From the NCBI RefSeq assembly GCF_000711975.1, contig NZ_JONT01000013.1, forward strand, positions 26,972-90,971: a DNA stretch of 64,000 bases, read 5' to 3'. This document shows positions 56,820 through 64,000 of this stretch, piece after piece. The position numbers were made by a program, and so were the translations under genes. Origin of the DNA: Desulfofalx alkaliphila DSM 12257. GTDB lineage: Bacteria; Bacillota; Desulfotomaculia; Desulfotomaculales; Desulfohalotomaculaceae. Numbering within the stretch: position 1 is the stretch's first letter; the number at the start of each line of letters is the position of its first letter. Under the pieces are notes generated by a model. That model did not search any database and was not told the DNA's origin. It saw only the letters and a program-made list of their open reading frames with translations.

Positions 56820-58664
56820 ATGATCGGTAAGCTATTGGGGAACCGGTATGAAATACAGGAACAACTGGGCGGCGGTGGGATGGCCGTTGTTTACAAGGCT
56901 AAGGATACTTTTTTAAATCGCTTGGTTACAATTAAGGTGTTAAGGTCGGAGTTTGTATCTGACAGTGATTTTATCCGTCGCTTTCGCCGAGAGGCACAGG
57001 CTGTGGCCAGCCTTTCTCACTCTAACATTGTTAACATTCATGATGTTGGCCAGGAAGAAGATACCCATTATCTGGTAATGGAGTATATAGATGGGGACAA
57101 CTTAAAGAATTTTATTCAAGACAAGCCCGACCTGCCTATACATGAAATAGTAAGCATTGTGCGGCAAATTTGTGATGCCCTGCAGCATGCCCATGAAAAC
57201 AATATTGTACACCGGGATGTAAAGCCCCATAATATTTTAATTACCCCTAACCATCGGGTAAAACTTACCGATTTTGGCATTGCTTTAGAAGCCACCACCG
57301 GCACAATTACAAATACTCAAACTATTATGGGCTCTGTGCATTATATATCACCGGAACAGGCAAAGGGGGAAACCCCCGGCCCGCAATCAGATATCTACTC
57401 CCTTGGTGTGGTGCTGTATGAAATGCTTACTTCACAGCTACCGTTCAAAGGAGACGGCCCGGTGGCGGTGGCATTAAAACATATACAAGAGCAGCCTCCA
57501 CTTCCTGGGGAAATAAACCCACATATACCTAAGGAATTAGAACGAGTTGTGTTAAAGGCAATGGAAAAAAATCCTGATCAGCGGTACCGGTCTGCCCAAG
57601 AGTTCAGTTCGGAACTGCTGAGGGCTGTAAATGGCCAAAGGGCTGTTCCGGATCAGGAGGATGACTTTGCCACTCAAGTTTTACCAAGCAATATAAAGGC
57701 CGAGCAGGAAGAAATAAAGTCCAAAAAAGAAGATAAAAAAGCAAAGGCAATCAAAATCAGCGTACTGGCGGGTCTGTTGCTTTTGAGCTTATTGGGCGGA
57801 ATGTTGTTTGCACTTTTTAATTACCTAAATGTACCTGAAGTGGCAGTGCCCGAGGTGGAAGGCTTACCTGTGGAAGAAGCGCGCATTTTATTGGCAGGGG
57901 AGGGCTTAGAGCCCACGGAGCGTGAAATACATAGCAGCTCAGTTGAGAAGGGGATTGTTATTTCCCAGAGTATAGCACCGGGTACCAAGGTGAAAAAGGG
58001 CCGTGCCATAGAGATGACCGTCAGCTTGGGTCCGGAAATGCAAACACTTCCCGATGTGACAAATCTGCCCATCAGTGACGCGCGAATAATGCTGCACAAT
58101 GCTGATTTTAATTATAAGGAAAATGAAGTATTCGATGAAAATGTAGAAGCGGGCTACGTGATCAGTCAGGATCCACCCCACGGTAAGCACCCCAAGGGTA
58201 TTACCGTGGAGCTTAAAGTAAGCAAGGGTCCGGAGTTTAACTTCCAATCTGTGCCTAATTTAATTGGCTTAAACATTGATGCGGCCCGGGCAAGGTTGGC
58301 TGAGTATAACTTGGTGCTGGCTCAACCTGTAAAGGGAGAGCGCAGTGACAGGTATCTCGAAGGCCAGGTGATTAGACAAACTCCCGAATCCGGTACGGAA
58401 ATAAGAGAAGGTTCTGAAGTGTCAATTGTGGTAAGTGAAGGGCCCGGCCCCGCAAAAAGAACGGTTAATGTCACCGTGCCCATTGATGATGATGGAAAAA
58501 GTCATGAAGTGAGAATAAGTGTGGAGGATGTCCGTGGCACCAGGGATGTGTATGTTGCCACGCGCTCTTCCGGTGAAATTGTTGTGGAGCCTGTGGAGTA
58601 TTATGGAAATGCTGTCATTCGGGTATATATTGACGGGGAATTAAAGTTTGATCAATCCCCATAA
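56820..58664 (+). CDS. pknB: Ser/Thr protein kinase with PASTA domains (PknB/PrkC)
   Basis: A 614-residue transmembrane kinase. The intracellular kinase domain (about 10-270) has GGGGMAVVY, TIKVL with the catalytic Lys, HRDVKPHN (His131-Asn138) and TDFGIA with the DFG motif, and an activation loop rich in Thr. A juxtamembrane stretch rich in Lys/Glu leads to one transmembrane segment (about 310-335), followed by three PASTA domains (about 340-545) that bind peptidoglycan and muropeptides, and a C-terminal beta-rich domain. In Bacillus PrkC signals spore germination by muropeptides. GAGGTGAAG precedes the ATG. Confidence 0.95.
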   Translation: MIGKLLGNRYEIQEQLGGGGMAVVYKAKDTFLNRLVTIKVLRSEFVSDSDFIRRFRREAQAVASLSHSNIVNIHDVGQEEDTHYLVMEYIDGDNLKNFIQDKPDLPIHEIVSIVRQICDALQHAHENNIVHRDVKPHNILITPNHRVKLTDFGIALEATTGTITNTQTIMGSVHYISPEQAKGETPGPQSDIYSLGVVLYEMLTSQLPFKGDGPVAVALKHIQEQPPLPGEINPHIPKELERVVLKAMEKNPDQRYRSAQEFSSELLRAVNGQRAVPDQEDDFATQVLPSNIKAEQEEIKSKKEDKKAKAIKISVLAGLLLLSLLGGMLFALFNYLNVPEVAVPEVEGLPVEEARILLAGEGLEPTEREIHSSSVEKGIVISQSIAPGTKVKKGRAIEMTVSLGPEMQTLPDVTNLPISDARIMLHNADFNYKENEVFDENVEAGYVISQDPPHGKHPKGITVELKVSKGPEFNFQSVPNLIGLNIDAARARLAEYNLVLAQPVKGERSDRYLEGQVIRQTPESGTEIREGSEVSIVVSEGPGPAKRTVNVTVPIDDDGKSHEVRISVEDVRGTRDVYVATRSSGEIVVEPVEYYGNAVIRVYIDGELKFDQSP

Positions 58665-58690
58665 TTTAAGCTTTTCTTTGGGGGGTTTGT

Positions 58691-59560
58691 ATGATTGAAG
58701 GCATAGTTGTCAAAGCATATAGTGGATATTATTATGTGCAGGACGGTGATGCCCAGTGGATTTGCCGTTTAAGGGGCAAGTTTCGTTATGACAAACAAAA
58801 GGTTTTGGTGGGCGACCGGGTGCGCTTAAAACCGGCAGAGAAAAATACCGGCGTAGTTTATGAGGTGCTAAATAGACGCAATGAATTGTTGCGCCCACCG
58901 GTGGCCAATGTGGATCAGGGGGTAATTACCTTTGCCGTTGCTCACCCGGAACCGAATTTAAGCCTCTTGGATCGGTTTTTGGTACTGGCTGAAAGCTCGG
59001 GGGTAAAGCCGGTAATATGTTTAAATAAGGCTGATTTATTAGGGGAGCAAGAACCGGAATGGTTAGACCTATATCGGAGAATTGGCTATGGGGTATTTTA
59101 TACCAGTACTAAGTATAATACCGGCTTAGATGAACTGAGGGCAGAGTTGAGGGGTAAGATTTCTGTTTTTGCAGGCCCGTCGGGGGTGGGTAAATCAAGT
59201 TTGTTAAATTCCATTAAACCGGGGCTTAAATTAAAAACAGGGGAAATAAGCGAAAAATTAAAGCGGGGTAGGCATACCACACGGCATGTTGAGTTATTAC
59301 CAATAAACGGCGGCCTGGTGGTGGACACACCGGGTTTTTCAAACCTCAATCTACCTGAAATACCGGCAGCGGAACTGATGCATTACTTTCCTGAACTGGC
59401 AAAGTTTCAAGGGAAATGCCGTTTTACCAGCTGTACCCATAACATGGAACCCCAATGTGCAATTAAAAAGGCAGTGGACCTGGGGGAAATTGATGCCGGA
59501 AGATATAATAACTATTTACAATTTTTAAACGAGTTAACAGAACGGGAGAGGAGATATTAG
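58691..59560 (+). CDS. rsgA: Ribosome small subunit-dependent GTPase A
   Basis: A circularly permuted GTPase that helps 30S maturation. The 289-residue protein has an OB-fold start, NKADL (G4), the G1 P-loop GPSGVGKS at residues 162-169, DTPGFS (G3) after it, and a C-terminal zinc motif around CRFTSCTHNMEPQC. In Bacillus the homologue (CpgA) can be phosphorylated by PrkC, which the location after pknB supports. GGGGGGTTTGT precedes the ATG. It ends one base before rpe. Confidence 0.95.
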   Translation: MIEGIVVKAYSGYYYVQDGDAQWICRLRGKFRYDKQKVLVGDRVRLKPAEKNTGVVYEVLNRRNELLRPPVANVDQGVITFAVAHPEPNLSLLDRFLVLAESSGVKPVICLNKADLLGEQEPEWLDLYRRIGYGVFYTSTKYNTGLDELRAELRGKISVFAGPSGVGKSSLLNSIKPGLKLKTGEISEKLKRGRHTTRHVELLPINGGLVVDTPGFSNLNLPEIPAAELMHYFPELAKFQGKCRFTSCTHNMEPQCAIKKAVDLGEIDAGRYNNYLQFLNELTERERRY

Positions 59561-59561
59561 T

Positions 59562-60227
59562 ATGATAAAGTTGGCCCCATCAATATTGTCGGCAGATTTT
59601 GCCCGCCTGGCCCAAGAGGTGAACACTGTGGAGCGAGCAGGTGCTGAATATTTGCACCTTGATGTGATGGACGGACATTTCGTACCTAATATAACCATTG
59701 GCCCATTGGTGGTACAGGCGCTAAGACCCCATTCAAAAATGTTTTTTGATGTGCACCTGATGATTGCACAACCGGACAAATACCTGGCGGACTTTGTGGA
59801 AGCCGGTGCTGACTTGGTAACGGTGCACGTGGAAGCATGCACTCACCTTCACCGGGTAGTAACACAAATTAAAGAATTGGGTGTTAAAGCCGGGGTGGCA
59901 CTAAATCCGGCTACTCCGATAAGTGCTGTGGAACATGTACTGCCACTGGTGGATTTGGTGTTATTAATGACAGTTAACCCTGGCTTTGGTGGGCAAAAAT
60001 TTATTCCCCAGGTGCTGCCTAAAATTAAGCAAGTACGGGAATTAATAGCTAATACAGGCCTAAACACTGAAATACAAGTGGACGGCGGTATTAACATAGA
60101 AACAGCCGGAAAGGTTGTAGAGTGTGGTGCCAAGGTATTGGTGGCAGGCTCAGCTATCTTTAACAGCAATGATAGGGAGCATGCGGTACAAGCATTACGC
60201 AAGGCCGCTTTAGGAGGTGATAAATAA
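59562..60227 (+). CDS. rpe: Ribulose-phosphate 3-epimerase
   Basis: Interconverts ribulose 5-phosphate and xylulose 5-phosphate in the pentose phosphate pathway. The 221-residue TIM barrel starts KLAPSILSADFARL and has HLDVMDGHFVPN, MTVNPGFGGQKF and VDGGIN, with the metal-binding His/Asp residues. The ATG follows GGGAGAGG. It shares one base with the following zinc-ribbon gene. The rsgA-rpe pair is found in Bacillus too. Confidence 0.96.
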   Translation: MIKLAPSILSADFARLAQEVNTVERAGAEYLHLDVMDGHFVPNITIGPLVVQALRPHSKMFFDVHLMIAQPDKYLADFVEAGADLVTVHVEACTHLHRVVTQIKELGVKAGVALNPATPISAVEHVLPLVDLVLLMTVNPGFGGQKFIPQVLPKIKQVRELIANTGLNTEIQVDGGINIETAGKVVECGAKVLVAGSAIFNSNDREHAVQALRKAALGGDK

Positions 60228-60352
60228 TGGCAACATGGATCTGCACCCAGTGCGGTGAGAAAAAAGAGGGTCGCTGCAAGCCAAGAAAATGCCCTGCATG
60301 TGGTGCGTCGGGTACTGAAACCTTTAAAAAAGATGAGGAAACAAACAAATAA
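60227..60352 (+). CDS. RCKP-type rubredoxin-like small zinc-ribbon protein
   Basis: A 41-residue protein with four cysteines in two knuckles, WICTQCGE and KCPACGAS, separated by the RCKPRKCP segment. It fits the RCKP-type rubredoxin-like small proteins and should bind zinc or iron in a rubredoxin-like knuckle. Its function is not known. The start overlaps the rpe stop by one base and has the strong site TAGGAGGTGA inside rpe, so it is efficiently translated as part of the rpe unit. It is directly followed by a terminator. Confidence 0.88.
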   Translation: MATWICTQCGEKKEGRCKPRKCPACGASGTETFKKDEETNK

Positions 60353-60379
60353 GTGAATATCAAGTAATTATTTTAAGTG

Positions 60380-60412
60380 AACGGGATAAGATTAGCTTAT
60401 CCCGTTTCTTAT
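60380..60412 (+). terminator. Terminator after the RCKP gene
   Basis: A perfect 11-bp stem AACGGGATAAG / CTTATCCCGTT with a five-base loop, followed by TTTCTTATTG. Confidence 0.9.
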
Positions 60413-60426
60413 TGTTATATTGTTCC

Positions 60427-60456
60427 TAGACAAACCAAGTGACCTACTGTTATAAT
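60427..60456 (+). promoter_or_regulatory. Sigma-A-type promoter upstream of the betaine transporter operon
   Basis: TAGACA (60427-60432), an 18-base spacer and a perfect TATAAT (60451-60456). The palindrome begins at the next base. Confidence 0.68.
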
Positions 60457-60484
60457 CATAACAAAATGGAATAATTTTGTTATG
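60457..60484. promoter_or_regulatory. Palindrome at the start point of the betaine transporter leader
   Basis: A perfect 11-bp inverted repeat, CATAACAAAAT / ATTTTGTTATG, with a six-base centre, placed just after the -10 element where transcription would start. This is a typical place for a repressor operator, but it could also fold in the RNA. Confidence 0.6.
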
Positions 60485-60512
60485 GGGTTAATTTATAACC
60501 CTTTTATTTTTT
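60485..60512 (+). terminator. Leader terminator upstream of the betaine transporter operon
   Basis: A short 6-bp stem GGGTTA / TAACCC with a five-base loop and TTTTATTTTTT, abutting the palindrome and 116 bases before the first gene. It could stop transcripts from the upstream promoter. Confidence 0.6.
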
Positions 60513-60628
60513 AAGTTGAAATTATCGGATAAAACTAGGGTATGGGCTTACAATATAGATTATATACCGGGCGGTGATAATAAACTGTTTTTGTAACCTC
60601 AGCAATTTACGAAAGAAGGTTGTAATTA

Positions 60629-61816
60629 ATGAAGAAGATAGAGGTTAAAAATTTAGTGAAAATATTTGGCGACAACCCTGACAGGGCATTAAAGTTGCTG
60701 CAGCAGGGTATAGATAAAGATGAAATCTTGGCAAAAACCAAACAAACAGTGGGAGTATATAATATAAATTTTGATGTGGAAGCTGGGGAAACCTTTGTGC
60801 TGATGGGTTTATCCGGTAGCGGCAAATCAACGCTGCTACGTTGTTTGAATCGATTGATTGACCCTACCGGAGGCGAAGTTTATATTGACGGGGAAGATAT
60901 AACTAAGGTAAATGAAGAGTCATTACGCAACATTAGACGGCGGAAGTTAGGGATGGTGTTTCAAAAGTTTGCCCTGTTCCCACATCGTACCGTATTGGAA
61001 AACGCTGCCTTTGGCTTAGAAATACAAGGCATTGATGAGCAAGAAAGATTTGACAAGGCCCAACGGGCATTGGAGTTGGTTGGTTTAAAGGGTTATGAGA
61101 AGTCTATGCCAAGTCAACTCTCCGGTGGGATGCAGCAGCGGGTAGGCTTGGCCAGGGCCCTATCCAGCGATCCGGATATACTGCTAATGGATGAAGCCTT
61201 TAGTGCCTTGGATCCCTTAATTCGTAAAGAAATGCAAGACGAACTCTTGTCCATTCAAAGCCAGATGAACAAGACTATCATATTTGTAACCCACGATTTG
61301 GATGAGGCCCTTAAAATTGGTGACCGCATTGCCCTAATGAAGGACGGTGCCATTGTGCAAATAGGCACACCTGAAGAAATATTAACAAACCCTGCCAATG
61401 ATTACGTTGAACGCTTTGTAGAAGATGTGGACATGACCAAGGTACTTACCGCTGAGGGCATTATGAAGAGCCCACAGGTGGTGATTACCATAAAGGACGG
61501 CCCTCGCTTGGCATTGCGCCTAATGAAGGAGCACGGTTTATCCAGTATTTTTGTAACTACCCGGGACAGAAAGCTCTTGGGTATTGTAACTGCGGACTGC
61601 TGTGTTGACGCGGTGGTAAACGGTTACAATGATATTAATCGGCTGGTAATAACTGATGTCCCAAAGGTAAATTTGGAAGCCCATGTGAATGAAATTATTC
61701 CATTGATGGCAGACTCAAAATACCCTGTGGCCGTGGTTGATGAACAGGACAAATTAAGAGGTGTACTGGTACGGGGCGCGGTGCTGGCCGGCATGATGAA
61801 GAAGGGGGGCGAATAA
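60629..61816 (+). CDS. opuAA: Glycine betaine/proline ABC transporter, ATP-binding protein with CBS domains
   Basis: A 395-residue ATPase of the OpuA/ProV type that powers import of compatible solutes such as glycine betaine. Walker A is GLSGSGKST, the Q-loop MVFQKFALFPH, the signature LSGGMQQR, Walker B LLMDEAFSALD; the C-terminal part (about 280-390) has two CBS domains that sense ionic strength in OpuA-type systems. The long N-terminal leader, with KTKQTVGVYN, is typical of ProV. The ATG is preceded by AGAAGG. It is separated from the permease gene by one base. Confidence 0.93.
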   Translation: MKKIEVKNLVKIFGDNPDRALKLLQQGIDKDEILAKTKQTVGVYNINFDVEAGETFVLMGLSGSGKSTLLRCLNRLIDPTGGEVYIDGEDITKVNEESLRNIRRRKLGMVFQKFALFPHRTVLENAAFGLEIQGIDEQERFDKAQRALELVGLKGYEKSMPSQLSGGMQQRVGLARALSSDPDILLMDEAFSALDPLIRKEMQDELLSIQSQMNKTIIFVTHDLDEALKIGDRIALMKDGAIVQIGTPEEILTNPANDYVERFVEDVDMTKVLTAEGIMKSPQVVITIKDGPRLALRLMKEHGLSSIFVTTRDRKLLGIVTADCCVDAVVNGYNDINRLVITDVPKVNLEAHVNEIIPLMADSKYPVAVVDEQDKLRGVLVRGAVLAGMMKKGGE

Positions 61817-61817
61817 A

Positions 61818-62657
61818 ATGGAATTGCCTAAACTTCCCATTGGTGCCGGTGCGGAATTGTTGGTGGACGCTGCTGAAACCTATCTGGGCTGGCTATTTGA
61901 TTTTATAACAATAGTCATTAAAGCGCTGGTGGGCAATTTTGCAGATTTGCTGAATATGATGTCGCCCTTGCTCTTTATCGTAATTGTATCTGCCATTGCA
62001 TGGCGGCTTGCCGGTAACAGGGTAGCCATTGGGTCCGCCCTTGGTTTACTGTTAATTCTAAATATGGGTATGTGGAAACCGGCAATGGATACCATAGCCT
62101 TGGTATTAATAGCCACACTCTTTGCTTTAATTATCAGCATACCCTTGGGAATTCTCACTGCCCGTTACCAGATGGCCCATAGGGTGGTCATGCCCATCTT
62201 GGATTTTATGCAGACAATGCCGCCCTTTGTATATTTAGTGCCGGTGGTAATACTCTTTGCCATCGGAGAAGTGCCGGGCTTAATTGCTACCGTTGTGTTT
62301 GCAATGCCTCCGGCCATTAGGCTCACCGGCTTGGGTATTAGACAAGTCCCTGAAGATTTGATAGAAGCTGCTGAAGCCTTTGGGGCCACCGAAAGTCAGA
62401 AACTGTTTAAGGTACAATTACCCTTGGCCATGCCCACCATTATGGCCGGTGTAAACCAATGCATACTGTTGGCCTTATCAATGGTGGTAATTGCAGCTAT
62501 GGTTGGTGTGGGTGGCTTAGGCGGTATGGTGCTCCGGGGAATTCAACGTTTGGATGTGGGGTTGGCCTTTGAAGCCGGGCTATCAATTGTAATTATAGCT
62601 ATCATCCTTGACCGCATTACCCAAAAAATTGGGTTTAATAACAAAACAAATAAATAA
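61818..62657 (+). CDS. opuAB: Glycine betaine/proline ABC transporter, permease
   Basis: A 279-residue membrane permease of the ProW/OpuAB type with about seven transmembrane segments. The cytoplasmic loop that contacts the ATPase (GIRQVPEDLIEAAEAFGATESQ) is complete. The N-terminus of about 45 residues has no lipoprotein signal and is cytoplasmic. GGGGGC ends at the preceding gene's stop, giving a good ribosome-binding site. It lies between the ATPase and binding-protein genes. Confidence 0.93.
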   Translation: MELPKLPIGAGAELLVDAAETYLGWLFDFITIVIKALVGNFADLLNMMSPLLFIVIVSAIAWRLAGNRVAIGSALGLLLILNMGMWKPAMDTIALVLIATLFALIISIPLGILTARYQMAHRVVMPILDFMQTMPPFVYLVPVVILFAIGEVPGLIATVVFAMPPAIRLTGLGIRQVPEDLIEAAEAFGATESQKLFKVQLPLAMPTIMAGVNQCILLALSMVVIAAMVGVGGLGGMVLRGIQRLDVGLAFEAGLSIVIIAIILDRITQKIGFNNKTNK

Positions 62658-62669
62658 GGGGGAGAAAAG

Positions 62670-63563
62670 GTGAAAAGATTTAGTAAAGCCAGTGTACTGC
62701 TTGCCATGCTTGTCATTTTGAGCCTAGCATTGGCGGGTTGTACAGGCGGCGGGGGAGAACAGGACCCTGCGGCACAGCAAGCACAGGATGCAGGCACAGT
62801 TGTGTTGGGATATGTAGAGTGGGATTCTGAAATTGCCAGCACACACGTGGTTAAAGAAGTACTGGAGAGCAAAATGGGTTATGAGGTGGAAACCGTTCCG
62901 GTGGATGCTGCATTGATGTACACCGGCTTGAGCCGGGGGGATTTTGACGCCATTGTGTCATCTTGGCTGCCGGTTACCCACGGAGAGTACCTGGATAGGG
63001 TTAAAGATGATGTGGAGAACTTGGGAGCTAACCTAGACGGTGCCAAAATCGGTTTGGTAGTGCCCGCCTATGTGGAAATTGATTCCATTGAAGAAATGAA
63101 TGAAATAGCAGACCGGTTCAACGGCCAAATTATTGGCATTGAACCCGGTGCAGGGGTTATGAATGCCACTGAAGCTGCCATTGAAGAATATGGTCTTGAT
63201 AACTTTACCTTAATGGACAGCAGTAGTGCTGCCATGGCTGCATCATTACAGAGAGCAATTAATGATAACCAATATATTGCAGTTACCGGCTGGACTCCCC
63301 ACTGGAAGTTTGCCAAGTTTGATTTGAAGTACTTGGATGATCCTAAGGGTGTCTATGGCGGTGAAGAACACATTGCAACCTTAGTTACATTGGACCTCAA
63401 AGAGACTAAACCGGAAGTTTATAACTTCTTAAATAACTTCTACTGGGAACCGTCTGACATGGAAGATGTTATGGTCTTGATATACGAAGGAATGTCACCG
63501 GAGGAAGCTGCTAAGCAGTGGGTTGAAGAAAACAGTGACAAGGTGGAGGCATGGCTGCCTTAA
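62670..63563 (+). CDS. opuAC: Glycine betaine-type ABC transporter, substrate-binding lipoprotein
   Basis: A 297-residue solute-binding lipoprotein. The signal peptide ends in the lipobox LAGC (residues 21-24), so Cys24 is lipidated and then a glycine/glutamine-rich linker follows. The mature domain has the OpuAC fold with VVLGYVEWDSEIAST and GWTPHWKF, whose Trp residues could form part of the cage around a quaternary amine. The GTG start follows GGGGGAGAAAAG. The substrate, betaine or a similar osmolyte, is inferred from the family. Confidence 0.93.
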   Translation: MKRFSKASVLLAMLVILSLALAGCTGGGGEQDPAAQQAQDAGTVVLGYVEWDSEIASTHVVKEVLESKMGYEVETVPVDAALMYTGLSRGDFDAIVSSWLPVTHGEYLDRVKDDVENLGANLDGAKIGLVVPAYVEIDSIEEMNEIADRFNGQIIGIEPGAGVMNATEAAIEEYGLDNFTLMDSSSAAMAASLQRAINDNQYIAVTGWTPHWKFAKFDLKYLDDPKGVYGGEEHIATLVTLDLKETKPEVYNFLNNFYWEPSDMEDVMVLIYEGMSPEEAAKQWVEENSDKVEAWLP

Positions 63564-63575
63564 ATAAAAAGCTTT

Positions 63576-63617
63576 TAGGGTAGGGGTGGACAAGGTCCGC
63601 CCCTACCCTAATTTTAC
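63576..63617 (+). terminator. Terminator after the betaine transporter operon
   Basis: A 16-bp stem TAGGGTAGGGGTGGAC / GTCCGCCCCTACCCTA with one G-U pair and a three-base loop, followed by ATTTTA. Confidence 0.85.
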
Positions 63618-63677
63618 AATAATACCTGACCTGCCGGGCGTGGCATAGTGTAAAATTGTTGTAGGAAAAAAAGAAAT

Positions 63678-63742
63678 AAGAGACCACTCTTTTTGGTAAA
63701 ATAAAGTCGAGCAAAACCCAAATTACCAAAGGAGTGTCTCTT
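63678..63742 (+). repeat. Inverted repeat covering the transposase ribosome-binding site
   Basis: AAGAGAC...TTTTTGGTAA (63678-63699) pairs with TTACCAAAGGAGTGTCTCTT (63723-63742), with small bulges around the middle. The AAAGGAG ribosome-binding site (63728-63734) lies in the right arm, so read-through RNA would hide it, a known way by which insertion sequences limit transposase translation. The same repeat may contain the terminal repeat of the element. Confidence 0.65.
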
Positions 63743-64000
63743 GTGAATACTATTCTACTACAAAAAAATTCATTGAGCAATTATTAAATTTTTTTGCTTC
63801 AGATAGAATTAAGGCCATTGAAGAGATGGAAACCACCTTAAAAGAATACACGGACAATTTTATTGTGGATATGATGAGTGCATATCTTGAAGCCCTTGAT
63901 AAATCTATAGTAGAAGACAAAACCGGCCGTAAAAACAAAGGTCTGGTAATACAAAGAAAAAATGATAAGCGAGAATTATTTACGGTTTTTGGTCCTATGC
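63743..64000 (+). pseudogene. ISLre2-type transposase, frameshifted near the start, partial at window end
   Basis: A GTG at 63743 follows AAAGGAG and begins VNTILLQK, but this frame stops at a TAA after 14 codons. A one-base shift at a run of seven A (63760-63766 region) leads into a frame that stays open to the window end and reads like the ISLre2 transposase N-terminal region: FIEQLLNFFASDRIKAIEE, MMSAYLEALD, KTGRKNKGLVIQRKNDKRELFTVFGPM. The shifted frame has no ATG, GTG or TTG in a suitable place. It may be a broken gene, a programmed +1/-2 event at the A run or a sequencing error. The remainder is outside the window. Confidence 0.7.

Larger units (their letters stand above)
63660..64000 (+). 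mobile_element. Left end of an ISLre2-like insertion sequence (continues past the window)
   Basis: The region holds the start of a transposase like those of the ISLre2 family and a hairpin typical of insertion-sequence ends. The left boundary is not defined from one copy, so the start coordinate is approximate. No target-site duplication can be seen because the right end is outside the window. Confidence 0.65.

Noticed and set aside
63610..63657. Inverted repeat AATTTTACA / TGTAAAATT left of the insertion sequence
   Set aside because: The nine-base arms are perfect, but they are AT-rich, 30 bases apart and not linked to the transposase, so chance is likely.

Overview
The window looks like chromosomal DNA from a spore-forming, anaerobic Firmicute of the class Clostridia, most likely the Desulfotomaculum/Peptococcaceae group. 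The evidence is sporulation genes (a SpoIID-type amidase activator, a BofC-like protein, YqhV, phosphosulfolactate synthase), a three-subunit [FeFe] hydrogenase of the HydABC/Hnd type, PyrR-type attenuators, strong AGGAGG ribosome-binding sites and many TTG/GTG starts. The genus is an inference from gene content and order only.

Layout. (1) 1-3234, minus strand: hydC-hydB-hydA, with hydA running off the left edge. (2) 3814-9362, plus: nadE, yebC, a bofC-like gene, ruvCAB, queH and a DUF2905 gene. (3) 9495-16434: spoIID, queA-tgt-yajC, then an HD-domain gene and secD-secF behind their own promoter. (4) 16515-24935: an ACT-domain/UPF0210 pair, a decayed GNAT acetyltransferase, a DUF5665 gene, a DksA/TraR zinc-finger gene, lspA-rluD, and minus-strand genes for a UPF0756 membrane protein, phosphosulfolactate synthase and an MFS transporter, then yqhV. 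(5) 24938-35595: a complete pyrimidine operon, pyrR-pyrB-pyrC-carA-carB-pyrK-pyrD-pyrF-pyrE, with one PyrR-binding attenuator before pyrR and another between pyrR and pyrB. It encodes every step from bicarbonate to UMP, but CarA has glycine where the glutamine-hydrolysing cysteine should be. (6) 35594-41736: rqcH (minus), a calcium-type P-ATPase and an aspartate-type aminotransferase. (7) 41935-52146: yicC, remA, gmk, rpoZ, coaBC, priA, def, fmt, a DUF116 gene, rsmB, rlmN, a core block for nucleotide, coenzyme A, translation-start and rRNA-modification functions. (8) 52153-60352: fhaA-fhaB-stp-ftsW/rodA-pbpA-pknB-rsgA-rpe and a 41-residue RCKP zinc-ribbon gene. This joins the FHA/PknB cell-wall signalling order known from actinobacteria to the PrpC-PrkC-RsgA-Rpe order known from Bacillus. 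(9) 60427-63617: a glycine betaine/proline-type ABC importer with a structured leader. (10) 63678-64000: the left end of an ISLre2-like insertion sequence whose transposase reading frame is shifted at a run of seven A.

Most of the window is housekeeping. I see no tRNA, rRNA, CRISPR array, prophage or defence island. The observations most worth checking are the cysteine-less CarA, the short HydB without its C-terminal ferredoxin domain, the palindrome inside the secDF promoter, the promoter-palindrome-terminator leader of the betaine transporter, and the insertion-sequence hairpin that covers the transposase ribosome-binding site.
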